A stretch of 64,000 nt of DNA from Sphingomonas astaxanthinifaciens DSM 22298 (GTDB taxonomy: Bacteria; Pseudomonadota; Alphaproteobacteria; Sphingomonadales; Sphingomonadaceae): NCBI RefSeq assembly GCF_000711715.1, contig NZ_JONN01000001.1:310001-374000 (forward strand), in the 5' to 3' direction. Under the pieces are notes generated by a model that did no database searches, was not told the DNA's origin, and was given only the letters and a program-made list of their open reading frames with translations. Each line of letters begins with the position of its first letter. Positions within the stretch are counted from its first letter, which is position 1. The translations under genes were made by a program, and so were the position numbers. Shown here one piece after another: positions 1-8,915 of the stretch.

Positions 1-150
1 CTGCGAGACGCTGGGGATTTCGCGGCGAAGCTCGTTGAAGCGGCGTGGCCCTTCGCCCAGCGTCGAGACGACCAGCACGGTCCACTTGTCGCCGATCCGG
101 CTGAGCAGCGTGCTGATGGTTCGGCAGACGGGGCTGGTCGGGTCCTTCAT
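1..150 (-). CDS. HxlR-family transcriptional regulator (3' part outside window)
   Basis: The first 50 codons are visible, running off the left edge. The ATG at 150 has an AGAGAAG-type ribosome site just upstream. The N-terminus has the HxlR winged-helix pattern: a Cys at residue 9, then a GDKWTVLVV helix and [15 protein letters not shown]. HxlR proteins of the YodB/CatR type control quinone and azo-compound reductases through a conserved N-terminal Cys. The divergent azoreductase 142 bp away makes the same role likely here, but that is inference. Confidence 0.85.
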   Translation of the reverse strand, partial: MKDPTSPVCRTISTLLSRIGDKWTVLVVSTLGEGPRRFNELRREIPSVSQ

Positions 151-264
151 GGCTCTTCTCTCCCGGTGGGGCACAGCATTGTTACCGCGCCACAAATTTG
201 TTCGTCCCCCACAAAAAAGTGCGTTCTTGCGAGGCGTTTTAGGGCGGTTACTTAGGGTGCTCCG

Positions 265-279
265 GTATCAAAACAATAC
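265..279. promoter_or_regulatory. Possible HxlR operator before azoreductase
   Basis: GTAT-N7-ATAC inverted repeat ending just before the AAGGAG ribosome site of the azoreductase, in the intergenic space shared with the divergent HxlR gene. The position suits a repressor site. No binding evidence is available. Confidence 0.35.
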
Positions 280-292
280 TAAGGAGACAATA

Positions 293-844
293 GTGACTAT
301 CCTTCAGCTCGACAGCAGCATCACCGGCGAGAACAGCGTCAGCCGCCAGCTCACCCGCTCGATTGTCGAGCGGCTGGTCGCGACCGCGCCGGGGACCGAG
401 GTGATCCATCGCGACCTCGTCGCCGATCCCATTGACCACCTGACGCTGGGCGCCCTCGCCGATTCGAGCGTGCTCGACGAATTCCTCGCCGCCGACACCG
501 TGGTGATCGGCGCGCCGATGTACAATTTCACCGTGCCGACGCAGCTGAAGGCCTGGCTCGACCGCGTGCTCGTGGCGGGCAAGACCTTCCGCTACACCGA
601 AAATGGCCCCGAGGGGCTGGCCGGCGACAAGCGCGTGATCATCGCGCTGGCCCGCGGCGGTTTCTACGAAGTGGGTTCGCCGGCGAGCGCGCTCGAGCAT
701 CTTGAGACCTATTTGCGCGGGGTGTTCGGCTTCATCGGCATCACCCCCGAGTTCGTCGCCGCCGACGGGATCGCGATGGGCCCCGAGCAGCGCGAGGCGA
801 GCCTCGCTTCCGCGCTTGACGACACCGTGCGGCTTGCCGCCTAA
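293..844 (+). CDS. azoR: FMN-dependent NADH-azoreductase
   Basis: 183-residue flavodoxin-fold quinone/azo reductase that transfers hydride from NAD(P)H through FMN to azo compounds and quinones in the cytoplasm. Family marks are the N-terminal phosphate loop after LQLDSS, the central [18 protein letters not shown] segment and ALARGGFY. Length fits AzoR (about 200 aa). The GTG at 293 follows AAGGAGACA and gives the normal N-terminus VTILQLDSS; an open frame extends further upstream but crosses the regulator promoter. It is divergent from an HxlR regulator and is followed 34 bp later by a DoxX membrane protein on the same strand. Confidence 0.9.
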   Translation: MTILQLDSSITGENSVSRQLTRSIVERLVATAPGTEVIHRDLVADPIDHLTLGALADSSVLDEFLAADTVVIGAPMYNFTVPTQLKAWLDRVLVAGKTFRYTENGPEGLAGDKRVIIALARGGFYEVGSPASALEHLETYLRGVFGFIGITPEFVAADGIAMGPEQREASLASALDDTVRLAA

Positions 845-878
845 CCTCATGCACGACACCGACAGGAGCGCGACCATC

Positions 879-1280
879 ATGGCCAACGACCGACTTTCCG
901 CTTCCGCCCCGCTCGCGCTCGGCGTGCTGCGGATCATGACCGGGCTATTATTCCTCGCCCACGGGACGCAGAAATTCCTGTCCTTCCCGGGTGGCGAGCG
1001 GGCGGGCTTCGGCTGGACCTTTGCCGGCCCGCCCGCCTACGCCGGGATCATCGAGCTGGTGACGGGGGTGCTGATCGCGCTCGGCCTGTTCACCCGCCCG
1101 GCGGCCTTCCTCGCCTCGGGGTGCATGGCGGTGGCCTATTTCATGGCCCACGCCCCGCAGAACTTCTTTCCCGTCAACAATGGCGGCGACGCGGCGATCC
1201 TCTACTGCTTCGTCTTCCTATACCTGGTCTTCGCCGGACCGGGCCGGCTGAGCCTCGACGCGGCCCGCCGCAGGGGCTGA
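879..1280 (+). CDS. DoxX family membrane protein
   Basis: 133-residue integral membrane protein with about four hydrophobic helices (RIMTGLLFLAHGTQKF, IIELVTGVLIALGLF, AFLASGCMAVAYFMA, AAILYCFVFLYLVFAG). The G-T-Q-K pattern after helix 1 and the ELVTG segment are typical of DoxX. The ATG at 879 has AGGAG 11 nt upstream; an in-frame ATG at 849 lacks one. It is probably co-transcribed with azoR and so part of an electrophile or redox-stress response. The exact role of DoxX proteins is unknown. Confidence 0.85.
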   Translation: MANDRLSASAPLALGVLRIMTGLLFLAHGTQKFLSFPGGERAGFGWTFAGPPAYAGIIELVTGVLIALGLFTRPAAFLASGCMAVAYFMAHAPQNFFPVNNGGDAAILYCFVFLYLVFAGPGRLSLDAARRRG

Positions 1281-1281
1281 G

Positions 1282-1776
1282 CTAGCGGGCCTTGCCGCAC
1301 TTGCCGGCCTTCGCGACCGCGGCGGTCGGCTGCGGTGCGGCATAGGCCCAGGAAGAGATCTTCCAGCCTGCCTCGGTTCGGGCGAGGATGAAGGTCATGT
1401 GCCCGTCGGCCCCTTTGCGGACGCCGGCCTGCGTCATGCAATAGGTAGTGGGGAGCACGACATAGGCGCTGGTCCCGTCGCTCCCCGCCTGGACCGGGCG
1501 GCCGTAGGCCATGTGTCCGCCGCTGATCTTCTTCGCGGCGGAGTCCTTCGCATAGCTGTCGAGCCAGCGCTGGACCGAGCCTTGTCCGCTCCACTGATAG
1601 GGGGCGAATTCGTCGAGGATGACGGGATCGGCGGTGTGCGCGTCGATGAAGGCCTGGACGTTACCGGCGTTGAACTGGTCGAGGACGGTGGTGACCGCCT
1701 TGACCGCCTCGTCGGCGGGCGCGGCGGTGGCGCCGGTGCCGGCGAGCAGCGCGGCAAGTGCGAGCGATTTGAGCAT
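1282..1776 (-). CDS. Exported SnoaL/DUF4440-like (NTF2-fold) protein
   Basis: 164 residues. A signal peptide (MLKSLALAALLAGTGATAAPA) precedes a compact NTF2-fold-like domain: a VTTVLDQFNAGNVQAFIDAH helix, a central DEFAPYQWSG segment and the strand pair GHMTFILARTEAGWKISSWA. The ATG at 1776 follows GGGGAGC. It ends in a Cys/Lys-rich tail and converges with the DoxX gene, the stops lying 1 bp apart. No catalytic residues can be assigned, so the function is unknown. Confidence 0.75.
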   Translation of the reverse strand: MLKSLALAALLAGTGATAAPADEAVKAVTTVLDQFNAGNVQAFIDAHTADPVILDEFAPYQWSGQGSVQRWLDSYAKDSAAKKISGGHMAYGRPVQAGSDGTSAYVVLPTTYCMTQAGVRKGADGHMTFILARTEAGWKISSWAYAAPQPTAAVAKAGKCGKAR

Positions 1777-1879
1777 GGTTGCTCCCCCTTGAGTTGCCGG
1801 TGACGGGCACAGGCGCGCGCTGGCGAGGCGCGGAGGCGGGCGAAATTTGCGCCCGGCGGGGGAGGCGGTCAAGCATGCT

Positions 1880-1956
1880 CGTCGTCCCGGCGAAGGCCGG
1901 GACGACGGGAGGCCGATGCGCTATTGCCTGAGGTCCCCGCCTTCGCGGGGACGACG
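1880..1956. repeat. REP-like palindrome pair
   Basis: Two hairpins downstream of bkdB, each a GTCCCsG...CsGGGAC palindrome around a GAAGG/CCTTC loop. The second (1928-1956) is identical over 29 bp to the one at 50098-50126. They lie between convergent or tandem gene ends, where they may stop transcription or protect mRNA 3' ends. Confidence 0.7.
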
Positions 1957-1968
1957 CTGATGTGGCTG

Positions 1969-3287
1969 CTACGCCAGCAGCCGGAGCGGATTCTCGATCA
2001 GGGGCTTCAGGGCCTGGAGGAAGCTCGCCGCGTCCCAGCCGTCGACCACGCGGTGGTCGCAGGAGAGGGAGAGGTTCATCCGCTTGCGGATCTCGAGCTC
2101 GCCGTTCACCGGCACCACCTTCTCCTCGACCTTGTTGACCGCGATGGTCGCGACCTGCGGGGGCGAGATGACGGGGGTCGAGACGACCCCGCCCATCGGC
2201 CCCAAGGAGCTGATGGTGAAGGTCGGGTTGGAGAGTTCCTCGCGGGTCGCCTTGCCGGTCTTGGCGGCGTCCGACAGGCGCGCGACTTCGGTGGCGAGCT
2301 GCCAGATCGAGAGCCGCTCGGCGTTGCGGATGACGGGGACCATCAGCCCGTTCGGGGTCTGCGCCGCCATCCCCATGTGGACGCTGCCGTGGCGGGTGAT
2401 GACGTTCGCCTCATCGTCATAGGTGGCGTTGATCATCGGGAAGTCGGCGAGCGCCTTGTTCAAGGCGGTGATCAGGAACGGAAGCAGGGTTAGCTTGGGG
2501 TTCTGCCCGCGGTCGCGGTTCATCATCGCGCGGGTCTCCTCGAGCGCGGTGACGTCAAATTCCTCGACCAAAGCGAAATGCGGGATGCGGCGCTTGGCGG
2601 CCTGCATGTTCTCCGCGATCTTGCGACGGAGGCCGACGACCTTGACCTGCTCGTCGGCGCGGAGCGGGCCGCGGCCGGTGGGGGCAGCGCCGTTATAGAG
2701 GAGAAAAGCGTCGAGGTCGGCGTGGCGGATGTGGGTGCCGCTGTGCTTCACCTGGGCGAGGTCGATGCCGAGGTCGCGGGCCCGGGCACGGACGGCGGGG
2801 GTGGTGAGGATTGGACGCGAGTGAATGCCGGAATCTTCGTTCGTGCTAAGCGAAGTCGAAGCACGTTCTTGCTGGGGTTCGGGCGAGCGCCCTTCGACTG
2901 CGCGCTCCGCGCTTCGCTCAGGACGAACGATATCAGGAGCACTTTCGACTTCCAGCGTCGGATTGGCTTCTTCCTGCGCCTGCGTCGGCACGGCGGCGCC
3001 GTCGGCCAGCGGGACTTCCTCGGCCTCGGCCGGGGCGGCTTCAGCGCCCTCGGTCTCGATCTCGACCAGCACCGAGCCGATCGCGATCTGGTCACCGACT
3101 TCACCCGCGAGGCTCTTCACCACGCCCGCGACGGGCGATTCCATCTCGACCGTGGCCTTGTCGGTCATCATGTCGGCGAGTTGCTGGTCTTCCTCGACGC
3201 GGTCGCCGACCTTGATGTGCCAGGCGACGATCTCGGCCTCGGCAATGCCTTCGCCGATGTCGGGGAGCTTGAACTGGTAGGTCGCCA

Positions 3288-3288
<1 letters not shown>
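1969..3288 (-). CDS. bkdB: Branched-chain 2-oxoacid dehydrogenase E2 (lipoamide acyltransferase)
   Basis: 439 residues; the acyl-transferring core of the branched-chain 2-oxoacid dehydrogenase complex (valine, leucine and isoleucine breakdown). Order: lipoyl domain 1-80 with the lipoylated Lys44 (TDKATVE), a long linker, the peripheral subunit-binding domain around 155-195 (TTPAVRARARDLGIDLAQV), and the catalytic domain to the end with the HRVVDG motif near 412. The start at 3288 overlaps the stop of E1 beta (TGATG). The linker is partly encoded by an inserted palindromic repeat (about residues 120-151). No E3 gene follows, so dihydrolipoamide dehydrogenase must come from elsewhere. Confidence 0.95.
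2836..2931. repeat. Palindromic repeat inserted in frame in bkdB linker
   Basis: The two ends form an imperfect inverted repeat: TCGTTCGTGCTAAGCGAAG on the left against TCGTTCGTCCTGAGCGAAG read from the right (2 mismatches in 19). Inner arms carry GTCGAAG/CTTCGAC. This CTTCGAC...GCTCAGGACGAACG element is of a kind usually found between genes in sphingomonads. Here it is translated, as part of the flexible E2 linker. Confidence 0.65.
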
Positions 3289-4302
<1,014 letters not shown>

Positions 4303-4313
<11 letters not shown>

Positions 4314-5592
4314 CCCGTCCAAGGTAGACGCGGGCCTCGCCCAGCGCTTCCTCGCGCTGTTCGGCGAGGTGCCAGGGGGTGTCGGCGTAGACGTCCTCGA
4401 ACATCGAGCCGATGCGGTCGAAGCCCTGGCCGGGGAGGATGCCCTGCGCCTCGGCCTGCTTCTGCGCGGCGCGGACTTCCTTGTCGGCCTCCGCGACGAG
4501 CGCGGCGTGGCGTTCGTCGTCCCATTCGCCGAACCCGACGAGATGCGCCTTGAGGCGTTCGACCGGATCGCCGAGCGGCCATTGCTGCGCTTCGCCGGCG
4601 GGGCGGTAGCCGGTCGGGTCGTCCGAGGTCGAATGCCCTTCGGCGCGGTAGGTGAAGAACTCGATCAGGGTCGGTCCGGCGTTGGCGCGGGCGCGCTCGG
4701 ACGCCCAGTCGACCGCGGCGTAGACGGCGAGCGCGTCATTGCCGTCGACGCGAAGCCCTGCGATGCCGTAGCCGACCGCGCGCGCGGCGAAGGTCGACTG
4801 CTCGGCCCCGGCGATCCCCGAGAAGCTCGAAATGGCCCACTGGTTGTTGACCACCGCGAGGATGACCGGCGCCTGGTAGACGGCGGCGAAGGTCAGCGCC
4901 GAGTGGAAGTCGCCCTCGGCGGTGGCACCTTCGCCGATCCAGCCCATGGCGAGCCGGCTGTCGCCCTTGATAGCGCTCGCCATCGCCCAGCCAACGGCCT
5001 GCGGATATTGCGTGCCGAGATTGCCCGAGATCGAGAAGAAGCCGTGCGGCTTGTCCGAATACATGATCGGCAGCTGGCGGCCGTGGAGCTTGTCGCCGGC
5101 GTTGGAATAGATCTGGCACATCATGTCGACGAGCGGATAGCCGCGCGCCACGAGCAGCCCCTGCTGGCGATAGGTGGGGAAGCACATGTCGTCGGGATGG
5201 AGCGCATTGGCGGCGGCGACCGCGATCGCCTCCTCGCCGGTGCACTTCATGTAGAAGCTGGTCTTCCCCTGCCGCTGGGCACGGTACATGCGGTCGTCGA
5301 AGGCGCGCACGGTGACCATGTCGCGCAGCATCTTGCGCAGCCGCTCGGGGTCGAGCCGCGGATCCCACGGGCCGACCGCACGGCCGTTTTCGTCGAGCAC
5401 GCGGACGAGGCCACGGGTGAGGGGGTGGGTCTCGGCCGCGGCAGCGTGGGTGTCGGGGCGCGGGGCGCTGCCCGCGGCGGGCACCTCGATTCCCGAGAAG
5501 TCAGGGGTATCGCCGGGACGATACAGCGGCTCCGGCACATGCAGGGCGAGGGCCGGTGCATTGCGGCGCGGATCGGTGACAGGATCGCTCAT
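4303..5592 (-). CDS. bkdA1: Branched-chain 2-oxoacid dehydrogenase E1 alpha
   Basis: 429 residues; decarboxylates branched 2-oxoacids using thiamine diphosphate. The ThDP/Mg motif is GEGATAEGDFH (220-230) through VVNN (about 247-250). The phosphorylation-loop-like HSTSDDPTGYR lies near 320-330. The first 80 residues are an extension typical of bacterial BkdA1 rather than PDH. It is the first gene of the bkdA1-A2-B operon on the minus strand and is divergent from the exported protein at 5710. Confidence 0.94.
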
Positions 5593-5709
5593 CGCGACGC
5601 CGCTTAGTCCGGAGCGGCGGGAGGGGCAACGGCCCCGGCGTCCGCCCGGCTGACTTGGCGTCCCAAAGACGCTACACGAAGCGGTGTTGCAACAGGGGGA
5701 TGTGGGGCA

Positions 5710-6978
5710 ATGAACAATCGCTGGTTGGTGGGCGTCGCGGCAATGGCGGCGGTGGCGGGACTTGCGCAGGCCGGCTTCGCGCAGGGCAAGAAGGCCGCCC
5801 CGCCGCGGGCGTCAGGCGGACCGGTCGCGACCTACTGGCTGTCGGCCGACACGGTCTCGGGCATGAGCGCGATGGGCGGTATGGCCGGGATGGCCGCGAT
5901 GGCCGGGGGCGGATCCGGCGGGGCCATGGCCGATTCCGCGCCCAAGCCACCGAGCGCGGGACAGATCATCGGCGGGCTTCTGGGCCGCGGCGGAATGTTC
6001 GGGCGCAAGAGCCGCAAGGCGCAGGCACCGACGGGCGGGCAGGCCCCGGCGGCCGCGCCGTCCGAGCCGCTCGTCCACCAGCTCTTCCTCCAGCTCGGCA
6101 GCCGGACCCGGCCGACCGCCGCGCCGAGCGCCGAGCATCTGGTCCCGCCCGCGCTGCAGGCGGGAGCCTCGCTGCCATTGGTCACGCCCGAGACGGCGCC
6201 GACGGGGCCGATGGGGCAGTTCGAGCGGCCCAAGGGCAAGATCCTCCTCTACTGGGGCTGCGGCGAACGGGCGCGGACGGGACAGCCGGTGACCATCGAT
6301 TTCTCCAGGCTCGCCGCGGGGCAGATGCCGCCGGGGATGGGCAATGCGATGCAGGTCCGGACGGAGCAGGGCCCGAGCCTGGGCCGCTATCCCGGCTATG
6401 GCGAATGGCCCAACAAGCGGGAGACTCGCCAGCTTCCGGCGACGAGCTCGCTGGTCGGCAATCACGTGGTGCGCGGCAATTACAGCCCCGAGATCCCCTT
6501 CTCGCTGGCCCCGGGACAGGATTTCATGGCCCCGCTGCGCCTCACCGAAAATGCGCCCATGGCCTCGGGGGCGGTGTCGCTGCGCTGGGCGGCGGTGCCG
6601 GGGGCGACGGGCTATCATGCGTGGGTCAGCGGGGCGACGCCGGACGGGACGCTGGTCATGTGGTCGTCGAGCGAGAGCCAGATGTTCGGCATGGCGGCCG
6701 ATTATCTGGCCCCGGGCGAGGCCGCACGCCTCGTCCAGAGCCGCGTATTGCTGAGCCCGGCGACGAGCCAGTGCGCGGTGCCGGCCGAGGTCCAGCGCTC
6801 GGTCCAGGGGGCGATGCTGATGATGACCGCCTACGGCCCCGAGACGAACCTCTCCCAGCCCAAGCCCGCCGGCGCGCCGGTGAGCTGGCGGCCCGAGTGG
6901 ACGGTGAAGCTGCGCACCAAGGCGACCAATTCGGGCATGCTCGGCATGGACATGGCGGCAATGATGCGGGGGCGGTGA
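5710..6978 (+). CDS. Exported hypothetical protein, Met/Gly-rich
   Basis: 422 residues, not recognised as a named family. A signal peptide of about 25 residues (LVGVAAMAAVAGLAQAGFAQ) is followed by a Met/Gly-rich stretch at 50-75 with repeated GMxxM, a Pro/Ala linker, then a probable beta-sandwich half including a fibronectin-III-like strand set (SLRWAAVPGATGYHAWV, about 296-312). The C-terminus is again Met-rich (GMLGMDMAAMM). Probably periplasmic or surface-exposed. The gene is followed 50 bp later by a DUF3297 gene and may form a unit with it. Confidence 0.75.
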   Translation: MNNRWLVGVAAMAAVAGLAQAGFAQGKKAAPPRASGGPVATYWLSADTVSGMSAMGGMAGMAAMAGGGSGGAMADSAPKPPSAGQIIGGLLGRGGMFGRKSRKAQAPTGGQAPAAAPSEPLVHQLFLQLGSRTRPTAAPSAEHLVPPALQAGASLPLVTPETAPTGPMGQFERPKGKILLYWGCGERARTGQPVTIDFSRLAAGQMPPGMGNAMQVRTEQGPSLGRYPGYGEWPNKRETRQLPATSSLVGNHVVRGNYSPEIPFSLAPGQDFMAPLRLTENAPMASGAVSLRWAAVPGATGYHAWVSGATPDGTLVMWSSSESQMFGMAADYLAPGEAARLVQSRVLLSPATSQCAVPAEVQRSVQGAMLMMTAYGPETNLSQPKPAGAPVSWRPEWTVKLRTKATNSGMLGMDMAAMMRGR

Positions 6979-7028
6979 CGGGCCGCGAAATGTTGACGGC
7001 GGGGGCCGGCGAACCTAGCAGGCGCCCC

Positions 7029-7310
7029 ATGTCCGACACGCCCCCAGATCGCCTCAGCCTCGACCCGCGCAGCCCGCATTTCGACGAGACCAAGCTCTCG
7101 CGCGGGGTGGGTATCCGCTTCAACGGGGTCGAGAAGACCAATGTCGAGGAATATTCGGTCTCGGAAGGCTGGATCCGCGTCGCCGCGGGCAAGAGCCGCG
7201 ACCGCTTCGGCCAGCCGATGACGATCAAGCTCAAGGGCACGGTCGAGCCTTATTACGAGCGGCCCGCCGAGGGTGGGGCCGACTCCGACAAGGCGGACGA
7301 GGTCAAGTAA
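7029..7310 (+). CDS. DUF3297 family small protein
   Basis: 93 residues, cytoplasmic. The pattern LSLDPRSPHFDE...GVGIRFNG...VEEYSVSEGWIRV and the C-terminal MTIKLKGTVEPY are characteristic of DUF3297, a conserved proteobacterial family without known function. The ATG at 7029 is the only sensible start; its ribosome site is weak. The gene ends directly before a REP-like repeat. Confidence 0.8.
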   Translation: MSDTPPDRLSLDPRSPHFDETKLSRGVGIRFNGVEKTNVEEYSVSEGWIRVAAGKSRDRFGQPMTIKLKGTVEPYYERPAEGGADSDKADEVK

Positions 7311-7313
7311 GGC

Positions 7314-7394
7314 GTCACCCCGGACCTGATCCGGGGCCCCGCTATCTGACGTTATAGGCCTAGAAGCGGGACCCAGGGTCGAGCCCGGGGTGAC
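7314..7394. repeat. REP-like inverted repeat
   Basis: The arms GTCACCCCGGACCTGATCCG and, on the other side, CGAGCCCGGGGTGAC flank an AGCGGGaCCC/GGGGCCCCGCT inner stem. It is an 81-bp imperfect palindrome between the 3' ends of convergent genes and probably acts as a transcription stop or REP element. Confidence 0.65.
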
Positions 7395-7415
7395 GATTAA
7401 TCTATTGCTTTGGCC

Positions 7416-7667
7416 TTACAGGCTGTTGGTGCGCGTGGGCCCCTTCGAAGGGGTCGCGGCGGCCGGATAGGTCGCGCCAGCCTTGCGGGCCTTGTTCCAC
7501 TGGTAGAGCTTCTTCGCGCCCCAGCCGATGGTGAGCGCGGTGCCGAGCGGACCCAGCCCGCGCGCGGCGATCCGGGCGCCGGCCGCGCCGAGCAGCGCGC
7601 CCTTCAAACCATCGTTACGCCCGGCGAGGCGGTTGCCGATGAAGGCGCCGGCGATCTTGCCCAACAT
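7416..7667 (-). CDS. Small glycine-rich membrane-associated protein
   Basis: 83 residues starting MLGKIAGAFIGNRLAGRN; the ATG at 7667 follows AAAGGAT. A glycine/alanine-rich segment (GALLGAAGARIAARGLGPLG) resembles a glycine-zipper helix, followed by a basic C-terminus. No named family is recognised. It is divergent from the psp-like operon; the palindrome and sigma-54 site between them point towards that operon, not this gene. Confidence 0.65.
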   Translation of the reverse strand: MLGKIAGAFIGNRLAGRNDGLKGALLGAAGARIAARGLGPLGTALTIGWGAKKLYQWNKARKAGATYPAAATPSKGPTRTNSL

Positions 7668-7749
7668 GGTGATATCCTTTCGAATGAGCGTCTGAAGAAG
7701 TCGTTTCGGGCAAGACGCTTTCAGCGGAGCCCGGTTCCGGCAGGCACGG

Positions 7750-7766
7750 TTGGGACGGCGTCCCAA
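7750..7766 (+). promoter_or_regulatory. Putative enhancer (UAS) of the psp-like operon
   Basis: TTGGGACGGCGTCCCAA, a perfect 8-bp inverted repeat around one base. It starts 92 bp before the -24 GG of the sigma-54 promoter at 7841. A matching site (GTGGGACATCTTCCCAA) sits 93 bp before the -24 GG of the second PspC gene. The spacing fits a bacterial enhancer-binding protein such as PspF. Confidence 0.6.
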
Positions 7767-7840
7767 ATGCCGTGGTGAAAAATCCCAATCCTCCCCCGCG
7801 GGGCCACGTTTCACAGGCGAAAATGACGGAAAACCGGGAT

Positions 7841-7856
7841 TGGCACGCTTGCTGCA
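7841..7856 (+). promoter_or_regulatory. Sigma-54 promoter, psp-like operon
   Basis: TGGCACGCTTGCTGCA: GG and GC separated by exactly 10 bp, one mismatch from TGGCACGN4TTGCA. The expected start point is near 7867, with the first ribosome site at 7898. The Escherichia coli psp operon promoter is also sigma-54 dependent. Confidence 0.75.
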
Positions 7857-7909
7857 ATATGAACGGCATGACCGGTCACGGCCGGCCAGCGAAACAACAG
7901 GAGCCCGTC

Positions 7910-8038
7910 ATGAACATCAAGACCACCATCATTTCCGCCGTTGCCGCCATCCTCGTCAGTACGGTCGCGGTCGGTTCGGCCATCGCTCCCGCCAGCGTCG
8001 CCATCGCCGCGCCGGTGAAGATCGCGCAATATGCTTGA
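7910..8038 (+). CDS. Small exported peptide, first gene of psp-like operon
   Basis: 42 residues beginning MNIKTTIISAVAAILV, with CAGGAG just upstream. It is a basic start, then a hydrophobic helix, then alanine-rich sites (ASVAIAAP), so either a cleaved exported peptide or a one-helix membrane protein. No family is recognised. The position right behind the sigma-54 promoter and the clear ribosome site support a real gene. Its last codons overlap the start of the next small ORF. Confidence 0.6.
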   Translation: MNIKTTIISAVAAILVSTVAVGSAIAPASVAIAAPVKIAQYA

Positions 8039-8192
8039 TCGGGCGCTTGGCCAGCCGGTCGCCCGGCTCGAATATCTCGGGCCGATCGACACGCCTCCGG
8101 CACCGCTCGGTCCGGTGGGCCAGGTGCTCGACACCGTCGACATCTGGCTCGCCGGCACCCTTCAGAGCCTGTTCGGCCTGATCCGCCGCTAA
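8031..8192 (+). CDS. Small hypothetical protein (53 aa)
   Basis: 53 residues, MLDRALGQPVARLEYLG to IWLAGTLQSLFGLIRR. The ATG at 8031 overlaps the end of the preceding gene (ATGCTTGA), which suggests translational coupling. It has a Pro-rich middle and an amphipathic C-terminal helix that could lie on a membrane. There is no recognised family. It precedes pspC by 37 bp. Confidence 0.55.
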   Translation: MLDRALGQPVARLEYLGPIDTPPAPLGPVGQVLDTVDIWLAGTLQSLFGLIRR

Positions 8193-8229
8193 CTTCTCAC
8201 CCACCCGCTTTTTCAAGGACAATCGTCCC

Positions 8230-8613
8230 ATGAACCGCCTGCCTTTCCGCCTCGAGACCCGCGACCGCAAGCTGCTTGGCGTCTGCGCCGGGATCGGCAA
8301 TTCGCTGAACATCGATCCGACGTTCGTGCGAATCGCCTTCGTCGCGGTGCCGCTGCTGACCTTCGTCACCGTCTGGCAGGCGCTGCTGGTCTATTTCGTC
8401 TGCGGCCTGATTGGCGCGGCCAAGACCGGCAAGTTCCGGCGGGGAAGCGAATTCGAGCGGATGGGCGCGCCGCGGCGGAGCAGCGTTCACGATCTTCGCA
8501 CCAAGCTCGATGCCACCGATCGCCGGATGATGGCGATCGACCACCACCTTCATAACAGCGAAAGCGACGCCCTCGCCCGCGAGATCGAGGCGCTGCGCAA
8601 GGAGCAGGCATGA
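8230..8613 (+). CDS. pspC: PspC domain protein (envelope stress)
   Basis: 127 residues. The PspC domain fills 1-65: RLETRDRKLLGVCAGIGNSL, then a conserved IDPTFVRIAFV and one to two membrane helices (FVAVPLLTFVTVWQALLVYFVCGLIGA). A charged, probably coiled-coil tail follows (LDATDRRMMAIDHHLHN...LAREIEALRKEQ). PspC is an inner-membrane stress protein that binds PspB and PspA. AAGGA lies at 8213-8217. The stop overlaps the start of the next gene. Confidence 0.88.
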   Translation: MNRLPFRLETRDRKLLGVCAGIGNSLNIDPTFVRIAFVAVPLLTFVTVWQALLVYFVCGLIGAAKTGKFRRGSEFERMGAPRRSSVHDLRTKLDATDRRMMAIDHHLHNSESDALAREIEALRKEQA

Positions 8614-8852
8614 TGGACATGATTTCCCTTGGCCTCACCGGACTCATCGGCCTTACCGCCCTCGTCCTCGCGGCCCACTTCCTCCTCAAGGCGTGGAACG
8701 GCTGGCTCGACGTCCGCAAGCTGGAGCTGGCCGCGGGCCGCCCGCAGCGCGACGAGCCGGTCTCGGCCGGAGGGGCGGACCTGATCGAGCTGGCGGACTT
8801 GAAGGCCCGGGTCCGCAAGCTCGAGGCGATCGCCAGCGGGATCGACCTCTAG
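8610..8852 (+). CDS. PspB-like membrane protein
   Basis: 80 residues: an N-terminal membrane helix (ISLGLTGLIGLTALVLAAHFLL), then a charged region ending in a short coiled coil (LIELADLKARVRKLEAIASG). This matches the size and layout of PspB (one helix plus leucine-zipper-like tail). The ATG at 8610 overlaps the pspC stop, with GGAG upstream. Family assignment rests on layout and context, so it is less sure than for PspC. Confidence 0.65.
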   Translation: MMDMISLGLTGLIGLTALVLAAHFLLKAWNGWLDVRKLELAAGRPQRDEPVSAGGADLIELADLKARVRKLEAIASGIDL

Positions 8853-8879
8853 GATTGCACTTCAAAGCGGGGATGAGGA

Positions 8880-8910
8880 AAGGGCTCCGGCACCATGCCG
8901 GAGCCCTTGT
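8880..8910. terminator. Bidirectional terminator
   Basis: AGGGCTCCGGCA-CCA-TGCCGGAGCCCT, a perfect 12-bp stem with A's before and TTGTT after. It lies between the convergent psp-like operon and the TonB receptor gene. Confidence 0.85.
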
Positions 8911-8915
8911 TCGTG

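Noticed and set aside
5753..5768. Sigma-54-like TGGCGGGACTTGCGCA
   Set aside because: Lies inside the signal-peptide codons of the protein at 5710 and lacks the TGGCAC box; GG-N10-GC alone is common in GC-rich DNA.
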